From assembly GCF_000373565.1 (NCBI RefSeq), contig NZ_KB891814.1:1-64000 (forward strand): a DNA stretch of 64,000 nt, given 5' to 3'. The DNA comes from Streptomyces sp. HmicA12 (GTDB lineage: Bacteria; Actinomycetota; Actinomycetes; Streptomycetales; Streptomycetaceae). Each line of letters starts with the position of its first letter. Position 1 is the first letter of the stretch. Position numbers and translations under genes: made by a program. Under the pieces are notes generated by a model, which did no database searches, was not told the DNA's origin, and worked only from the letters and a program-made list of their open reading frames with translations. Shown here piece after piece: positions 50,013-58,802 of the stretch.

Positions 50013-50879
50013 ATGACAGCACTCTTCGCCCTGGCCACCAGCCTGCTCATCGGCCTGGCCGACTTCGGCGGCGGGGTGCTGACACGACGTACCCCCGCCC
50101 TCACCGTGGTGGTCGTCTCGCAGTCCATCGCGGCGGCCGTTCTCGCGGTGATCGTCGTGGCCACGGGCGGTTGGCACGCCGCGGAACCGCGGCTGTGGCT
50201 CGCCGTCGTCGCGGGCCTGGTCGGCCCGCTCGCCATGCTCGCCTTCTACAAGGCGCTCGCCCTCGGCCCGATGGGCGTGGTCTCCCCGCTCAGCACGGTC
50301 GGTGTCGCCGTCCCGGTGGGCGTCGGGCTGGCGGTCGGTGAGCGGCCGGGGCTGCTGCAGGCCGCCGGCATCCTGGTCGCGGTCGTGGGGGTCCTGCTCG
50401 CCGGGGGCCCGCAGTTCGGGGGCGCTCCGGTGCAGCGGCAAACGGTGCTGCTCACGCTGGTCGCCGCCTTCGGTTTCGGCGCGGTGATGGCGCTGATCGC
50501 GGAGGCGTCGACGACGCTGCCCGGCCTGTTCCTCGCCCTGTTGGTGCAGCGGGTGACGAACGTGGTGGCGGGTGGTGCCGCGCTGTACGCCTCGGCGCGG
50601 CGCGGGGCCCCGGTGCTGCCCGAAGGCGGCGGCCTGCGCCTGCTCCGGGCGTCCCTGCCCGCCCTCGCCTTCGTCGGCCTGGCGGACGTGGCCGCCAACG
50701 GAACGTACTCACTGGCGGTGCAGCGCGGCCCGGTGACGGTGGCCGCGGTGCTGGCCTACCTCTACCCGGTCATCACCGCCCTCGCGGCCCGCGGCATCCT
50801 GCGGGAACGGCTGCGCGGGGTGCAGGCGGCGGGCGCGGGCCTCGCCCTGGTCGGCACGCTGCTGCTGGCGACGGGCTGA
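50013..50879 (+). CDS. EamA/DMT-superfamily transporter
   Basis: A 288-residue, ten-helix drug/metabolite transporter with two EamA repeats: MTALFALATSLLIGLADFGG, YKALALGPMGVVSPLSTVGV, then VQRGPVTVAAVLAYLYPVIT and the last helix ending LVGTLLLATG. Substrate unknown. ATG 50013 has GAGG 6 bases upstream. Controlled most likely by the divergent XRE-cupin protein. Converges on the SUKH gene with a 25-base gap. Confidence 0.9.
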   Translation: MTALFALATSLLIGLADFGGGVLTRRTPALTVVVVSQSIAAAVLAVIVVATGGWHAAEPRLWLAVVAGLVGPLAMLAFYKALALGPMGVVSPLSTVGVAVPVGVGLAVGERPGLLQAAGILVAVVGVLLAGGPQFGGAPVQRQTVLLTLVAAFGFGAVMALIAEASTTLPGLFLALLVQRVTNVVAGGAALYASARRGAPVLPEGGGLRLLRASLPALAFVGLADVAANGTYSLAVQRGPVTVAAVLAYLYPVITALAARGILRERLRGVQAAGAGLALVGTLLLATG

Positions 50880-50904
50880 GCGGCATCGGGGTGTCCCGGG
50901 AGGA

Positions 50905-51522
50905 TCACACCTCGCCTCGGAAGCTTCTGTACTCGTCGTTCATCAGATCCCAGAAGGACCGGTGGCGAACGGCGCCCGGCAGCCAGTGGGCGAGGTGCCA
51001 GGCCTCCCACTCACCGTCCGCACCGACGACGTGGGGGTTGAGGAGATAGACGTCCGTGGCGTTCGGGGTGTGGCTGATCTTCAAGGTGTCCGGCAGATAT
51101 GCGGGGCGGAACGAGAGCGGGTCCTGGGCCTCGCCGTAGACGAAGTACTCCTCGTCGTCCACCTGCACGTACCCGTCCCAGCCGGAGACGAGATCCGGCT
51201 CCAGGTCGCGGGTCCAGCCCACCTCCCGGGCCGACAGGAGCCGGTCGATGCTGTCGGTGGTGTCGAGCCAACCGTCGCTCGCCCGCAGGAACTGCCGATA
51301 GCTCGGCGGCAGAGCCACACCCAAGCGCTTTTCCTGCGCGGCGAGTTCCTCGTCGGTGACACCGGCGGTGCCCAGCCAGCGCGCCCTGCGCACCGCCTCG
51401 GGGAACGGCTCGGCGCGCTCCTGCTCGTGCAGTACGGGATCGAGCCACTCGTCGCTCCACCGCTGCAGCAACTCCCGCCACGCGTAGCGGTGTCCACCGT
51501 CCTGACCGGGCTCCTCGTCCAT
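50905..51522 (-). CDS. SMI1/KNR4 (SUKH) family protein
   Basis: A 205-residue acidic protein with the SUKH core: GVTDEELAAQEKRLGVALPP, SYRQFLRASDGWLDT, then VDDEEYFVYGEAQDPLSF and NPHVVGADGEWEAWHLAHWL. SUKH proteins include immunity proteins against contact-dependent and polymorphic toxins, but many are stand-alone with unknown roles. No toxin gene lies next to it, so an orphan immunity or regulatory role is only a guess. Start ATG 51522. Confidence 0.85.
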   Translation of the reverse strand: MDEEPGQDGGHRYAWRELLQRWSDEWLDPVLHEQERAEPFPEAVRRARWLGTAGVTDEELAAQEKRLGVALPPSYRQFLRASDGWLDTTDSIDRLLSAREVGWTRDLEPDLVSGWDGYVQVDDEEYFVYGEAQDPLSFRPAYLPDTLKISHTPNATDVYLLNPHVVGADGEWEAWHLAHWLPGAVRHRSFWDLMNDEYRSFRGEV

Positions 51523-51598
51523 GGCGAGAGAGTAGAGGCAGCCACTGACAACGGCCCTCGGGTGCGGCGGAAACCGGCTGCCCGCCCCGACCGCCCGC

Positions 51599-52924
51599 TC
51601 AGATCCGGTACTTGCGCAGCGCCGGCACCGTGAACGCGAGCCCCAGCATGGCCACGACCACGAGGAGTCCGCCCCCGACGACGGCCTGGCGGGCGCCGAA
51701 CGCGGAGCCGGCCGCGCCGTGCAGGACGTCGGCGAGCCGCGGGCCGCCCGCGACGACGACGGTGAAGACGCCCTGCATGCGGCCGCGCATCTCGTCGGTG
51801 GCGGCGGACAGCAGGATCGCCCCGCGGAACACCATCGAGACCATGTCGGCGACCCCGGCCACCGCGAGGAAGACCACGGCGAGCCACAGACTTCCGCTCA
51901 GCCCGAACCCGGCGATCGCCGCGCCCCACGCCACGACCGCGCCGATCACCATCCAGCCGTGCCGTCGGGCCCGCGAGAACGTGCCGGAGAAGAGCCCGCC
52001 GACGACGGCCCCGATGGGGATCGCCGCGAACAGCAGACCCAGGGCGAGCCCTTCCCCGTACGAGCCGTACGTCTCCGAGGCGAGCTGCGGGAACAGGGCG
52101 CGCGGCATTCCGAAGACCATGGCGATGATGTCGGCCAGGAACGAGAGCAGCAGCACCTTGTGCGCCGAGATGTAGCGGAAGCCCTCGGCGATCTCGCGCA
52201 CGCCCGCGCGGCGCTTGGCCGCGGCGACGAGCGGCGGCAGCGCGGGCAGTCGGTAGACCGCCCAGACGGTGACGCACAGCGCGAGGGCGTCGATGAGGTA
52301 CAGCTCGGGCAGCCCGATGACCGGTATGAGGACGCCGGCGAGCAGCGGTCCGACGACCTGCCCGGTCTGCATGACGGTCGAGCCGAGCGCGTTGGCCGCG
52401 GGGAGTTGCCCCTCGGGCACGAGCCGGGCGATGGAGGCGTTGCGCGCCGGGGCGTTGAGACCCCAGAACGCCTGCTGCATCGCGAGCAGCACCATCAGTA
52501 CGGCGACGGAGTCGAGCCCGCTCGCGGCCTGCAGCCAGAACAGCACCGAGGTGACGGCGATGCCGCAGTTGGTGATCAGCAGCAGCTTCCTGCGGTCCAC
52601 GCTGTCGGCGACCGCGCCGCCCCACAGCGCGAACACGATCAGCGGCACGAGCCCGGCGAGGCTCGCGGCGCCGACCCATGCCGAGGAGCCGGTGATGTCG
52701 TAGATCTGCTTCGGCACGGCGACGGCCGTGAGCTGACTGCCCACGGCCGTGACGATGGTCGAGGTCCACAGCCTGCGGTACGCGGGGATGCGCAGCGGCC
52801 GGGTGTCCATCGCGAAACGGCGCCAGCCGCGTCGCGCCTCGCCGGACGCCTGCGGGTCCTGGGGTCGCTCCGGCTCGGATTCGGTGCCGGAACCGCTGGT
52901 GCTACTGCTCTCGCTCGTGTCCAC
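51599..52924 (-). CDS. MFS transporter, EntS/MFS_3-like
   Basis: A 441-residue, 12-helix major facilitator. The N terminus is a Ser/Glu-rich hydrophilic stretch of about 45 residues. The first helix region is IPAYRRLWTSTIVTAVGSQL, the loop 2-3 motif GGAVADSVDRRKLL is present, and ARRHGWMVIGAVVAWGAAIA opens the second half. The EntS-like branch includes siderophore exporters and macrolide effluxers; substrate unknown. GTG start at 52924. 78 bases separate it from argO upstream, on the same strand. Confidence 0.88.
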   Translation of the reverse strand: MDTSESSSTSGSGTESEPERPQDPQASGEARRGWRRFAMDTRPLRIPAYRRLWTSTIVTAVGSQLTAVAVPKQIYDITGSSAWVGAASLAGLVPLIVFALWGGAVADSVDRRKLLLITNCGIAVTSVLFWLQAASGLDSVAVLMVLLAMQQAFWGLNAPARNASIARLVPEGQLPAANALGSTVMQTGQVVGPLLAGVLIPVIGLPELYLIDALALCVTVWAVYRLPALPPLVAAAKRRAGVREIAEGFRYISAHKVLLLSFLADIIAMVFGMPRALFPQLASETYGSYGEGLALGLLFAAIPIGAVVGGLFSGTFSRARRHGWMVIGAVVAWGAAIAGFGLSGSLWLAVVFLAVAGVADMVSMVFRGAILLSAATDEMRGRMQGVFTVVVAGGPRLADVLHGAAGSAFGARQAVVGGGLLVVVAMLGLAFTVPALRKYRI

Positions 52925-53002
52925 GTACTTCCTGCTTGCTCGCTACATCTATCGGCTGCAGGGTTCACTATCGCAGTACCGGCCGAGCCCCGGAACAGCG
53001 TC

Positions 53003-53617
53003 TCAGCTTCCGGCGATCAGCAGGGTCCCCATCGCGACCATGGTGGCGGCGACCAGCCCGTCGAGGACCCGCCAGGCGGCGGGCCTGGCGAGGAAGCGGC
53101 CGAGCAGCCGGGACCCGAAGCCGAGCGCGGCGAACCAGCACAGGCTGGCGAGGGCCGCGCCGAGCCCGAAGGTCCAGCGCAGCGAACCCTGGCCGGCTGC
53201 GACGGAGCCGAGCAGGAACACGGTGTCGAGATAGACGTGCGGGTTGAGCCAGGTCATGGCGAGACAGGTGAGCACCGCCCGCCGCCGCGACCCGGGCGCC
53301 TCGCCCTCGGCCCGCAGGGCGCCGACCGGCTTGATCACCCGGCGTGCGGCGAACGCGCCGTAGGCGAGCAGGAACAGGCCGCCGATCCAGCCGACCGCGG
53401 TCAGCGCCTGCGGGTACGCGACCACCAGAGCTCCCACGCCGCCCACGCCCAGCGCGATGAGCACGGCGTCGGACACCGCGCAGATCCCGACGACCTCGAG
53501 CACGGCGTCCCGTCGCACACCCTGGCGCAGCACGAAGGCGTTCTGGGCTCCGATGGCGACGATGAGCGAGAGGCCGGTGCCGAATCCTGCGGCCGCGGCG
53601 GCGAGCGAAGCGTTCAT
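53003..53617 (-). CDS. argO: LysE/ArgO-family basic amino-acid exporter
   Basis: A 204-residue, six-helix exporter. Family marks: FGTGLSLIVAIGAQNAFVLRQGVRRD near the N terminus (shown in parts GLSLIVAIGAQNAFVLRQG), then AMTWLNPHVYLDTVFLLGSV in the middle. It exports arginine or lysine when intracellular levels rise. Divergent from an ArgP/LysG-type regulator across 69 bases, the conserved arrangement in Corynebacterium and E. coli. ATG at 53617. Confidence 0.9.
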   Translation of the reverse strand: MNASLAAAAAGFGTGLSLIVAIGAQNAFVLRQGVRRDAVLEVVGICAVSDAVLIALGVGGVGALVVAYPQALTAVGWIGGLFLLAYGAFAARRVIKPVGALRAEGEAPGSRRRAVLTCLAMTWLNPHVYLDTVFLLGSVAAGQGSLRWTFGLGAALASLCWFAALGFGSRLLGRFLARPAAWRVLDGLVAATMVAMGTLLIAGS

Positions 53618-53686
53618 GCCTCTGAAGCTACGGAAGCGATCACCGCACGTACAGCTAAAGATTCTTACGTAACATTAGCGCTCGTG

Positions 53687-54595
53687 ATGACTCCGGAGCT
53701 GCCGCTCGACCAGGTCAGGACCCTGCTCGCCGTGATCGACGAGGGCACGTTCGACGCGGCGGCGGCCGCGCTGCATGTGACGCCGTCCGCGGTCAGCCAG
53801 CGCGTGAAGGCCCTGGAGCAGCGCACGGGACGGGTCCTGCTCGTCCGGACGAAACCGGTGCGGGCCACCGAGTCGGGCGCGGTCGTGGTCCGGTACGCCC
53901 GTCAGCTCGCCCGCCTGGAGCGGGACGCGTACGCCGAACTGGGCCTGGGCGCCGAGGACGAGAAGCCGCGCCGGGTCTCGGTCGCGGTGAACGCGGACTC
54001 GCTGGCCACCTGGTTCCTCGACGCGCTGACGCGGGTGGAGCGGACGCCGCTGCTCTGCTTCGAACTGCACCGCGAGGACGAGACCAACACCGCCGAACTG
54101 CTGCGCGAGGGGCGGGTGATGGCCGCGGTGACCTCGTCGCCGGAACCCGTGACGGGCTGCTCGGTGCGTCCTCTCGGGCGGATGCGCTATCTGGCGGCGG
54201 CGACCCCGGACTTCGTCGGGCGCCACCTCGACGGCCCCCTGCGCGACACGCTCCCGCACGCCCCGGTCATGACCTTCGACCGCAGCGACGACCTCCAGGA
54301 CGCGTTCGTCCGCACCCTGCGCCGGGGCCGCGGCGCGGCGAGCGCGGTCCGGCACGCGGTGCCCACGTCGGAGGGTTTCGTCGAGGCCGTCGCCCTCGGT
54401 CTCGGCTGGGGCATGCTCCCCGAGATCCAGGCACAGCCCCTGCTGGAGGCGGGCCGTCTCATCCAACTGGCGCCGGAGCGCCCGGTCGACGTCCCGCTCT
54501 ACTGGCAGCAGTGGAAACTCGACTCCCCCGCGCTCGCGGTGGTGGCGGAGGCGGTGGCCACGGCCGCGAGCGGTGCGCTGCGCGGCCGGACCTAG
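53687..54595 (+). CDS. argP: LysR-family regulator, ArgP/LysG type
   Basis: A 302-residue LysR regulator. Helix-turn-helix: LPLDQVRTLLAVIDEGTFDA, LHVTPSAVSQRVKALEQRTG. The effector domain includes RVSVAVNADSLATWFLDAL and EIQAQPLLEAGRLIQLAP, as in ArgP/LysG (IciA). It would activate argO in response to Arg or Lys. ATG at 53687; a GTG codon directly before it is also possible. A TTACGTAA palindrome at about 53665 lies in the shared promoter. Confidence 0.9.
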   Translation: MTPELPLDQVRTLLAVIDEGTFDAAAAALHVTPSAVSQRVKALEQRTGRVLLVRTKPVRATESGAVVVRYARQLARLERDAYAELGLGAEDEKPRRVSVAVNADSLATWFLDALTRVERTPLLCFELHREDETNTAELLREGRVMAAVTSSPEPVTGCSVRPLGRMRYLAAATPDFVGRHLDGPLRDTLPHAPVMTFDRSDDLQDAFVRTLRRGRGAASAVRHAVPTSEGFVEAVALGLGWGMLPEIQAQPLLEAGRLIQLAPERPVDVPLYWQQWKLDSPALAVVAEAVATAASGALRGRT

Positions 54596-54613
54596 AGCGC
54601 AGAGTCTCTCCGC

Positions 54614-55645
54614 TCAGCCCGCGACGCGGACGCCGAACTGGAAGCTGCCGATCGTGCTCATCGACTCGTACCGGACGACGGCACCCGGGTACGGCGCGTG
54701 CAGCACCTGGCCGCCGCCCGCGTACAGGCCCACGTGCTCGGTGTTGTTGAAGAAGACCAGGTCACCGGGCTTGAGCTGGCTCATGCCTATCCTCGTGCCG
54801 TCGTTGACCTGGGTGTAGGTGACCCGTGAGATCTGGAGACCGGCCTGGCCGTAGGCCCACTGCGTGAGGCCCGAGCAGTCGTAGGAGTTGGGGCCCGTGC
54901 CGCCACGGACGTACGGCTTGCCGATCTGGGAGGCGGCCGCGCTCAGGGCGGCGGCACCGTACCGGGAGGCGGCCGCCTCGTTGCCGAGGTCGACGCGGCC
55001 CGCGGAGGAGCGGCTGGCACGCGCCTCTTCGTCGGCCATCTCCTGACGCTCGGCCGCCGTCAGGGAGTTGAGCAGCTTCTGCGCCTTGCTGAGCTTGCCC
55101 TGGATCTCGTCCTTCCGCTTGCCGAGCTCGGTGCGCGTGTCGGCGAGGTCCTTGAGCTTCTCGGAGGCCTCGGAGCGCTCCTGGGCGAGCGTGCGCTGCT
55201 TCGCCTGGACCTTCTTCAACGAGTCCAACTGCTGCTCGGACAGCGAGTCGAGGGTGGACGCCTTGTCGAGGTAGTCGTCCGGGTCCGCGGAGAGGAAGAG
55301 CTGTACCGAGGGGTCGATGCCACCGGAGCGGTACTGCTCACTGGCCATCGCGCCGATGCCCGACCGCAGTTCGTTGAGCTCGTCCTGCTCGCGGGCGACC
55401 TTGTCCTGAAGCTGGTCTATCTCCTTCTCCAGCTTCTTCTGCTTCTCCTTGGCCCCGTCGTACTGGTTGGTGGCCCGCTCCGCCTCTTCGTAGAGCTTGT
55501 CGACCTTCGCCTTGACCTCGCTCTTCGTGGGCTTCGGGGCCGCGTTGGCGGCCTGCGAGGTGAGGGCCACGGCAGCGGCCGCGGTCACGGTGAGCACGGT
55601 CACGCGGGTGCGGCTCGACTGCTTGGGTCGACGGTGGGACGCCAC
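54614..55645 (-). CDS. Secreted NlpC/P60 peptidoglycan endopeptidase (RipA-like)
   Basis: A 343-residue exported cell-wall hydrolase. Signal peptide about 1-36 (VTVLTVTAAAAVALTSQAANA). A long coiled coil fills about 45-215 (KVDKLYEEAERATNQYDGAK, KKLEKEIDQLQDKVAREQDE). The catalytic NlpC/P60 domain is about 235-343, with the nucleophile Cys in YDCSGLTQWAYGQAG, the His in EHVGLYAGGGQV and LHAPYPGA. It cuts stem peptides during growth or sporulation; the coiled coil likely inhibits or docks to partners. GTG at 55645 has GAGGAG 9 bases upstream. The 290-bp upstream gap holds GTnAC repeats. Confidence 0.93.
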   Translation of the reverse strand: MASHRRPKQSSRTRVTVLTVTAAAAVALTSQAANAAPKPTKSEVKAKVDKLYEEAERATNQYDGAKEKQKKLEKEIDQLQDKVAREQDELNELRSGIGAMASEQYRSGGIDPSVQLFLSADPDDYLDKASTLDSLSEQQLDSLKKVQAKQRTLAQERSEASEKLKDLADTRTELGKRKDEIQGKLSKAQKLLNSLTAAERQEMADEEARASRSSAGRVDLGNEAAASRYGAAALSAAASQIGKPYVRGGTGPNSYDCSGLTQWAYGQAGLQISRVTYTQVNDGTRIGMSQLKPGDLVFFNNTEHVGLYAGGGQVLHAPYPGAVVRYESMSTIGSFQFGVRVAG

Positions 55646-55764
55646 GAAGGCGAGCTCCTCTTCCTCCAACCGCCCGCAGAACAAAGACGCATGGGCGGCG
55701 CCCCTCCACCGTCACTCACCTGATGTGAATGATCGCCCGAGCGGAGGTTCGAGCCCTGACCTTA

Positions 55765-55780
55765 GTAACCTTCCTGTGAC
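55765..55780. promoter_or_regulatory. GTnAC direct repeats upstream of the NlpC/P60 gene
   Basis: GTAAC, 6 bases, GTGAC on the plus strand (GTCAC...GTTAC read towards the gene), an 11-base period, 120 bases before the start. Directly repeated GTnAC boxes are described for MtrA, which controls cell-wall hydrolase genes in actinobacteria (from memory). The rest of the gap shows no recognisable c-di-AMP riboswitch. Confidence 0.4.
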
Positions 55781-55936
55781 CATTTCAAAGTTTGACGTGC
55801 AAAATCTCGGCCGCGTCTGCAATCTTTATGCACAACTCACGTGCAGTGATGCTCATTTGACGCTACGTCGCACGCCCGCGCCGCCAACCAGGGCAAGAAG
55901 AACGTACGTTGCGGTTCCTATCGAACCGGACACGAC

Positions 55937-56689
55937 CTAGGGCGTGTCCTCCAGGTCGGCCAGCGCCAGCAGTTGCTCCGGCGTCACGTGCGCGGGGATC
56001 GGCTGCGGCGTGGGCGTGCGCAGCGGTGGCTGCCAGCCCGCCTCCTTGTCCCAGGTGCGCACGACGCGGGCCGGTGCCCCCGCCACCACCGCGTGGTCCG
56101 GGATCTCGCCGCGCACGACGGCGCCCGCCGCGACCACGACGTTCCGGCCGATGCGGGCGCCGGGCAGGATCACGGCGTTGGTCCCGATCCAGCAGCCGGG
56201 GCCGATCTCCACCGGCTCCATCCGCGGCCACTGCTTGCCGATGGGCTCGTCCGGGTCGTCGTAGGAGTGATTGGTCGAGGTGATGTAGACGTTCGGGCCC
56301 ATGTAGACGTCGCGCCCGACGGTCACGGTGGTGTCGGCGATGACGTGGCTGCCGCGCCCGATGACGACGCCGTCGCCGATGGTCAGGATCGGGTCGGGGC
56401 CGAGGTCCAGGTCCGGCATCATTCCGGCCGTCAGCGTGACCTGTTCGCCGATGATGCAGTGCTCGCCGAGCCGGATCCACGGCTCGCCGAACAGGGTGCC
56501 CTGCGGGAAGGCGAGCCTCGTGCCGGCGCCGATCGCGCCGAACCGGTGGCCGCCGGGCTGCGCGGCCGTCACAGCGCCCTTGCCCTGGGCCCAGCGCCAG
56601 CACGCGTGGACGGCGCGGTGGGCGAGCCCGCCCTTGGACCGCCCTTTGACCCCGTCCTCGGACGAGAACACGTTCCCATTCATCGGCAC
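55937..56689 (-). CDS. Left-handed beta-helix acyltransferase
   Basis: A 250-residue hexapeptide-repeat transferase of the LacA/CysE-like type. The repeats run from about residue 75 to 205: LGEHCIIGEQVTLTAG, PILTIGDGVVIGRGSHVIAD, VYMGPNVYITSTNHSYDD, PGCWIGTNAVILPGARIGRN, GAVVRGEIPDHAVVAGAPAR. The His in STNHSY is the likely catalytic base. Substrate unknown: a sugar, antibiotic or cell-wall precursor. Start is GTG 56689; ATG 56683 is equally possible. Divergent from the gamma-carbonic-anhydrase-like gene. Confidence 0.85.
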   Translation of the reverse strand: MPMNGNVFSSEDGVKGRSKGGLAHRAVHACWRWAQGKGAVTAAQPGGHRFGAIGAGTRLAFPQGTLFGEPWIRLGEHCIIGEQVTLTAGMMPDLDLGPDPILTIGDGVVIGRGSHVIADTTVTVGRDVYMGPNVYITSTNHSYDDPDEPIGKQWPRMEPVEIGPGCWIGTNAVILPGARIGRNVVVAAGAVVRGEIPDHAVVAGAPARVVRTWDKEAGWQPPLRTPTPQPIPAHVTPEQLLALADLEDTP

Positions 56690-56820
56690 GCCGCTACGTT
56701 ACTCATCCGTACCGTCCGCCCCCACCTCACCGCCCTGTGATCTTCACCCCAAGGGTCCACGGGTACGGTTCGCTCAGGCGCGACGCACCACCATCGAGAG
56801 TTCGACAGTCAGGAGCAGCC

Positions 56821-57342
56821 ATGGCCCACGAGGCACTCGTCACCGGGTTCGGGGACAAGGAACCGAAGCTGGACCAGGACGCGTTCGCGGCGCCGACGTC
56901 CGCGCTGATCGGCGACGTCACCCTGCACGCGGGCGCGAGCGTCTGGTACGGCGCGGTGCTGCGTGCGGAGTTCGAGCCGATCGTGCTCGGCGCCGACAGC
57001 AACATCCAGGACAACTGCACGGTCCACGTCGACCTCGGGTTCCCGGTGACGGTCGGCGAGCGCGTCTCGGTCGGTCACAACGCGGTGCTGCACGGCTGCA
57101 CCATCGAGGACGACTGCTTGATCGGTATGGGCGCGACGGTGCTCAACGGCGCGGTGATCGGCGCGGGTTCCCTGGTGGCGGCCCAGGCCCTGGTCCCGCA
57201 GGGCATGGTGGTCCCGCCGGGTTCCCTGGTGGCGGGCGTCCCGGCCAAGGTGAAGCGCGAGCTGACCCAGGAGGAGCGCGAGGGCGTGACCCTCAACGGC
57301 ACGCACTACGTGGAGCTGGCGAAGATGCACCGCGCCCTCTAG
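56821..57342 (+). CDS. Gamma-carbonic-anhydrase-family protein
   Basis: A 173-residue left-handed beta-helix protein. The zinc-ligand pattern of gamma carbonic anhydrases is present: His69 (NCTVHVD), His86 and His91 (VGHNAVLHGC). Hexapeptide repeats follow (LIGMGATVLNGAVIGAGSLV) and a C-terminal helix (KRELTQEEREGVTLNG). It lacks a signal peptide. Activity may be CO2 hydration, or it may be a YrdA/PaaY-like thioesterase; these cannot be told apart by sequence. ATG at 56821 has AGGAG 5 bases upstream. Confidence 0.9.
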   Translation: MAHEALVTGFGDKEPKLDQDAFAAPTSALIGDVTLHAGASVWYGAVLRAEFEPIVLGADSNIQDNCTVHVDLGFPVTVGERVSVGHNAVLHGCTIEDDCLIGMGATVLNGAVIGAGSLVAAQALVPQGMVVPPGSLVAGVPAKVKRELTQEEREGVTLNGTHYVELAKMHRAL

Positions 57343-57385
57343 CCACCGGGGCCGGGGCGCGGTCGACCACCCGCGCCCCGCGGCC

Positions 57386-58039
57386 TCACTCGGCCGCGAC
57401 GACCGCCGCCTCCGCCTCGGCCGCCTCGTGCTCCGCCGCGGCCTTGGCGGCCCGCCGCTTCACGAGGAGCATCGACGCGAGCCCCACCAGCACCGCGGCG
57501 CCGAGACCCACGTACGAGAACCGCTTCAGCCAGTCTTCCGCGACGACGCCCACGTAGTAGATGACGGCGGTGGTGCCGCCGGCCCAGACCACGCCGCCGA
57601 GGAAGTTCGCGATGAGGAACTTCCAGTACGGCATGTGCAGCACGCCCGCGAGCGGTCCGGCGAAGATGCGCAGCAGCGCGATGAACCGCCCGAAGAAGAC
57701 GGCCCACATGCCCCACTTCTCGAAGGAGCGCTCGGCAGTGGCGACATGGGCGGGCCCGAAGTGGCGTGGGAACTTGGCGCCGAGCTTGGCGAGCAGCGGC
57801 CGTCCGCCCTTGCGCCCGATCGCGTACCCGATGGAGTCACCGATGACGGCACCCGCGCTGGCGCAGGCGCCGAGGACGATCGGGTTGACGTCGCCGTGCT
57901 GCGAGGACAGCAGCGCGGCGGAGACGAGCACGATCTCGCCGGGCAGCGGGATGCCGAGACTCTCGAGCCCGATGACCCCCGCCACCAGGGCGTAGATGGC
58001 GACTGCCGGAATCGTGTCGAGCCACTCCTGGACGTGCAA
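57386..58039 (-). CDS. DedA-family membrane protein
   Basis: A 217-residue membrane protein of the DedA/VTT family, likely a lipid-carrier flippase such as for undecaprenyl phosphate. Family marks: GVIGLESLGIPLPGEIVLVS, GDSIGYAIGRKGG, FGRFIALLRIFAGPLAGVLH and NFLGGVVWAG. The C-terminal 35 residues are Ala/Glu-rich. The start is TTG at 58039, supported by AGGAGG 8 bases upstream. Converges on the gamma-carbonic-anhydrase gene. The 203-base gap upstream of it includes the thioesterase terminator. Confidence 0.9.
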   Translation of the reverse strand: MHVQEWLDTIPAVAIYALVAGVIGLESLGIPLPGEIVLVSAALLSSQHGDVNPIVLGACASAGAVIGDSIGYAIGRKGGRPLLAKLGAKFPRHFGPAHVATAERSFEKWGMWAVFFGRFIALLRIFAGPLAGVLHMPYWKFLIANFLGGVVWAGGTTAVIYYVGVVAEDWLKRFSYVGLGAAVLVGLASMLLVKRRAAKAAAEHEAAEAEAAVVAAE

Positions 58040-58191
58040 AGCCGCCGCCTCCTGATGCGAACCGTGTGCTCGGCGTGCGCGTTCCCCGTCTGGCCGCGCA
58101 CGCCGGGCAGCCTACCTGTTCCCTATGACGCCACCGAGCCTCGGAAGGTGCATCGGTGCGCGCTGCGAATCGGCCGGGAACCCGGATGCGG

Positions 58192-58225
58192 CGAACCCCG
58201 GACGCCGCGTGGCGTCCGGGGTTCG
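58192..58225 (-). terminator. Terminator after the PaaI thioesterase gene
   Basis: A perfect 15-bp inverted repeat, CGAACCCCGGACGCC / GGCGTCCGGGGTTCG, with a GCGT loop, 17 bases past the stop at 58243. A strong intrinsic-type hairpin without T-run. Confidence 0.85.
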
Positions 58226-58242
58226 TGCGGTTCACGGACCGG

Positions 58243-58695
58243 TCAGTTGTTGGGACGCAGCGTCCAGACGACGGTCATCTCGCCGGTCACGGCGCCGTCC
58301 TCGCGCCGGATCTCGATCGCGACCGGGAACTCGGGGCGTTCGCCCGCGTCCAGTTCGGCGACGACGTCCGCGGCCGGGCGGCCGAGCGTCGCCGTGGCGG
58401 TGACCGGGCCCATGGCCAGCTTCTTGTACGCGATGTCGGCGCTGACGGCCAGCGGCACCGCGCGCGACAGTTGGTCGCCGAAGGCGGCGAGCACGATGGC
58501 GCCGCTCGCGGACTCGCCGAGCGTGAACATCGCTCCGGCGTGCGGACCGCCCACGTGGTTGTGGAACTCGCCCTGATCGGGCAGGGCGACGACGGCCTTC
58601 TCGGGGGTGGTCTCGTGGAACTCGAGGTTCAGGGTGCGGGCCATCGGCACCGTGGCGGCGAGCATCTCGCCGATGGACATCTGGTCTGCGCTCAT
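58243..58695 (-). CDS. PaaI/DUF4442-type hotdog thioesterase
   Basis: A 150-residue hotdog-fold protein: VALPDQGEFHNHVGGPHAGA, with the conserved HNHVGGPHAGAMFTLGE helix region, and MSADIAYKKLAMGPVTATAT given in part as AYKKLAMGPVTATA. Such proteins hydrolyse acyl- or aryl-CoA thioesters. Start ATG at 58695; a longer in-frame start at 58749 adds 18 unconserved residues. Divergent from the MFS gene. Confidence 0.87.
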   Translation of the reverse strand: MSADQMSIGEMLAATVPMARTLNLEFHETTPEKAVVALPDQGEFHNHVGGPHAGAMFTLGESASGAIVLAAFGDQLSRAVPLAVSADIAYKKLAMGPVTATATLGRPAADVVAELDAGERPEFPVAIEIRREDGAVTGEMTVVWTLRPNN

Positions 58696-58802
58696 ACCGC
58701 GAAGGTTACCCACGAGTAGCAAGCTTGGCCATCCCCCTGGCCCCGGCATCCGAGATCGCCCGAATGTTGGCAGGAAGGGCGCTCACCAGGGATAGTCCCT
58801 CA

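Noticed and set aside
55646..55936. c-di-AMP (ydaO) riboswitch before the NlpC/P60 gene
   Set aside because: Expected because such genes often have one in Streptomyces, but I could not find its conserved core blocks in the leader.
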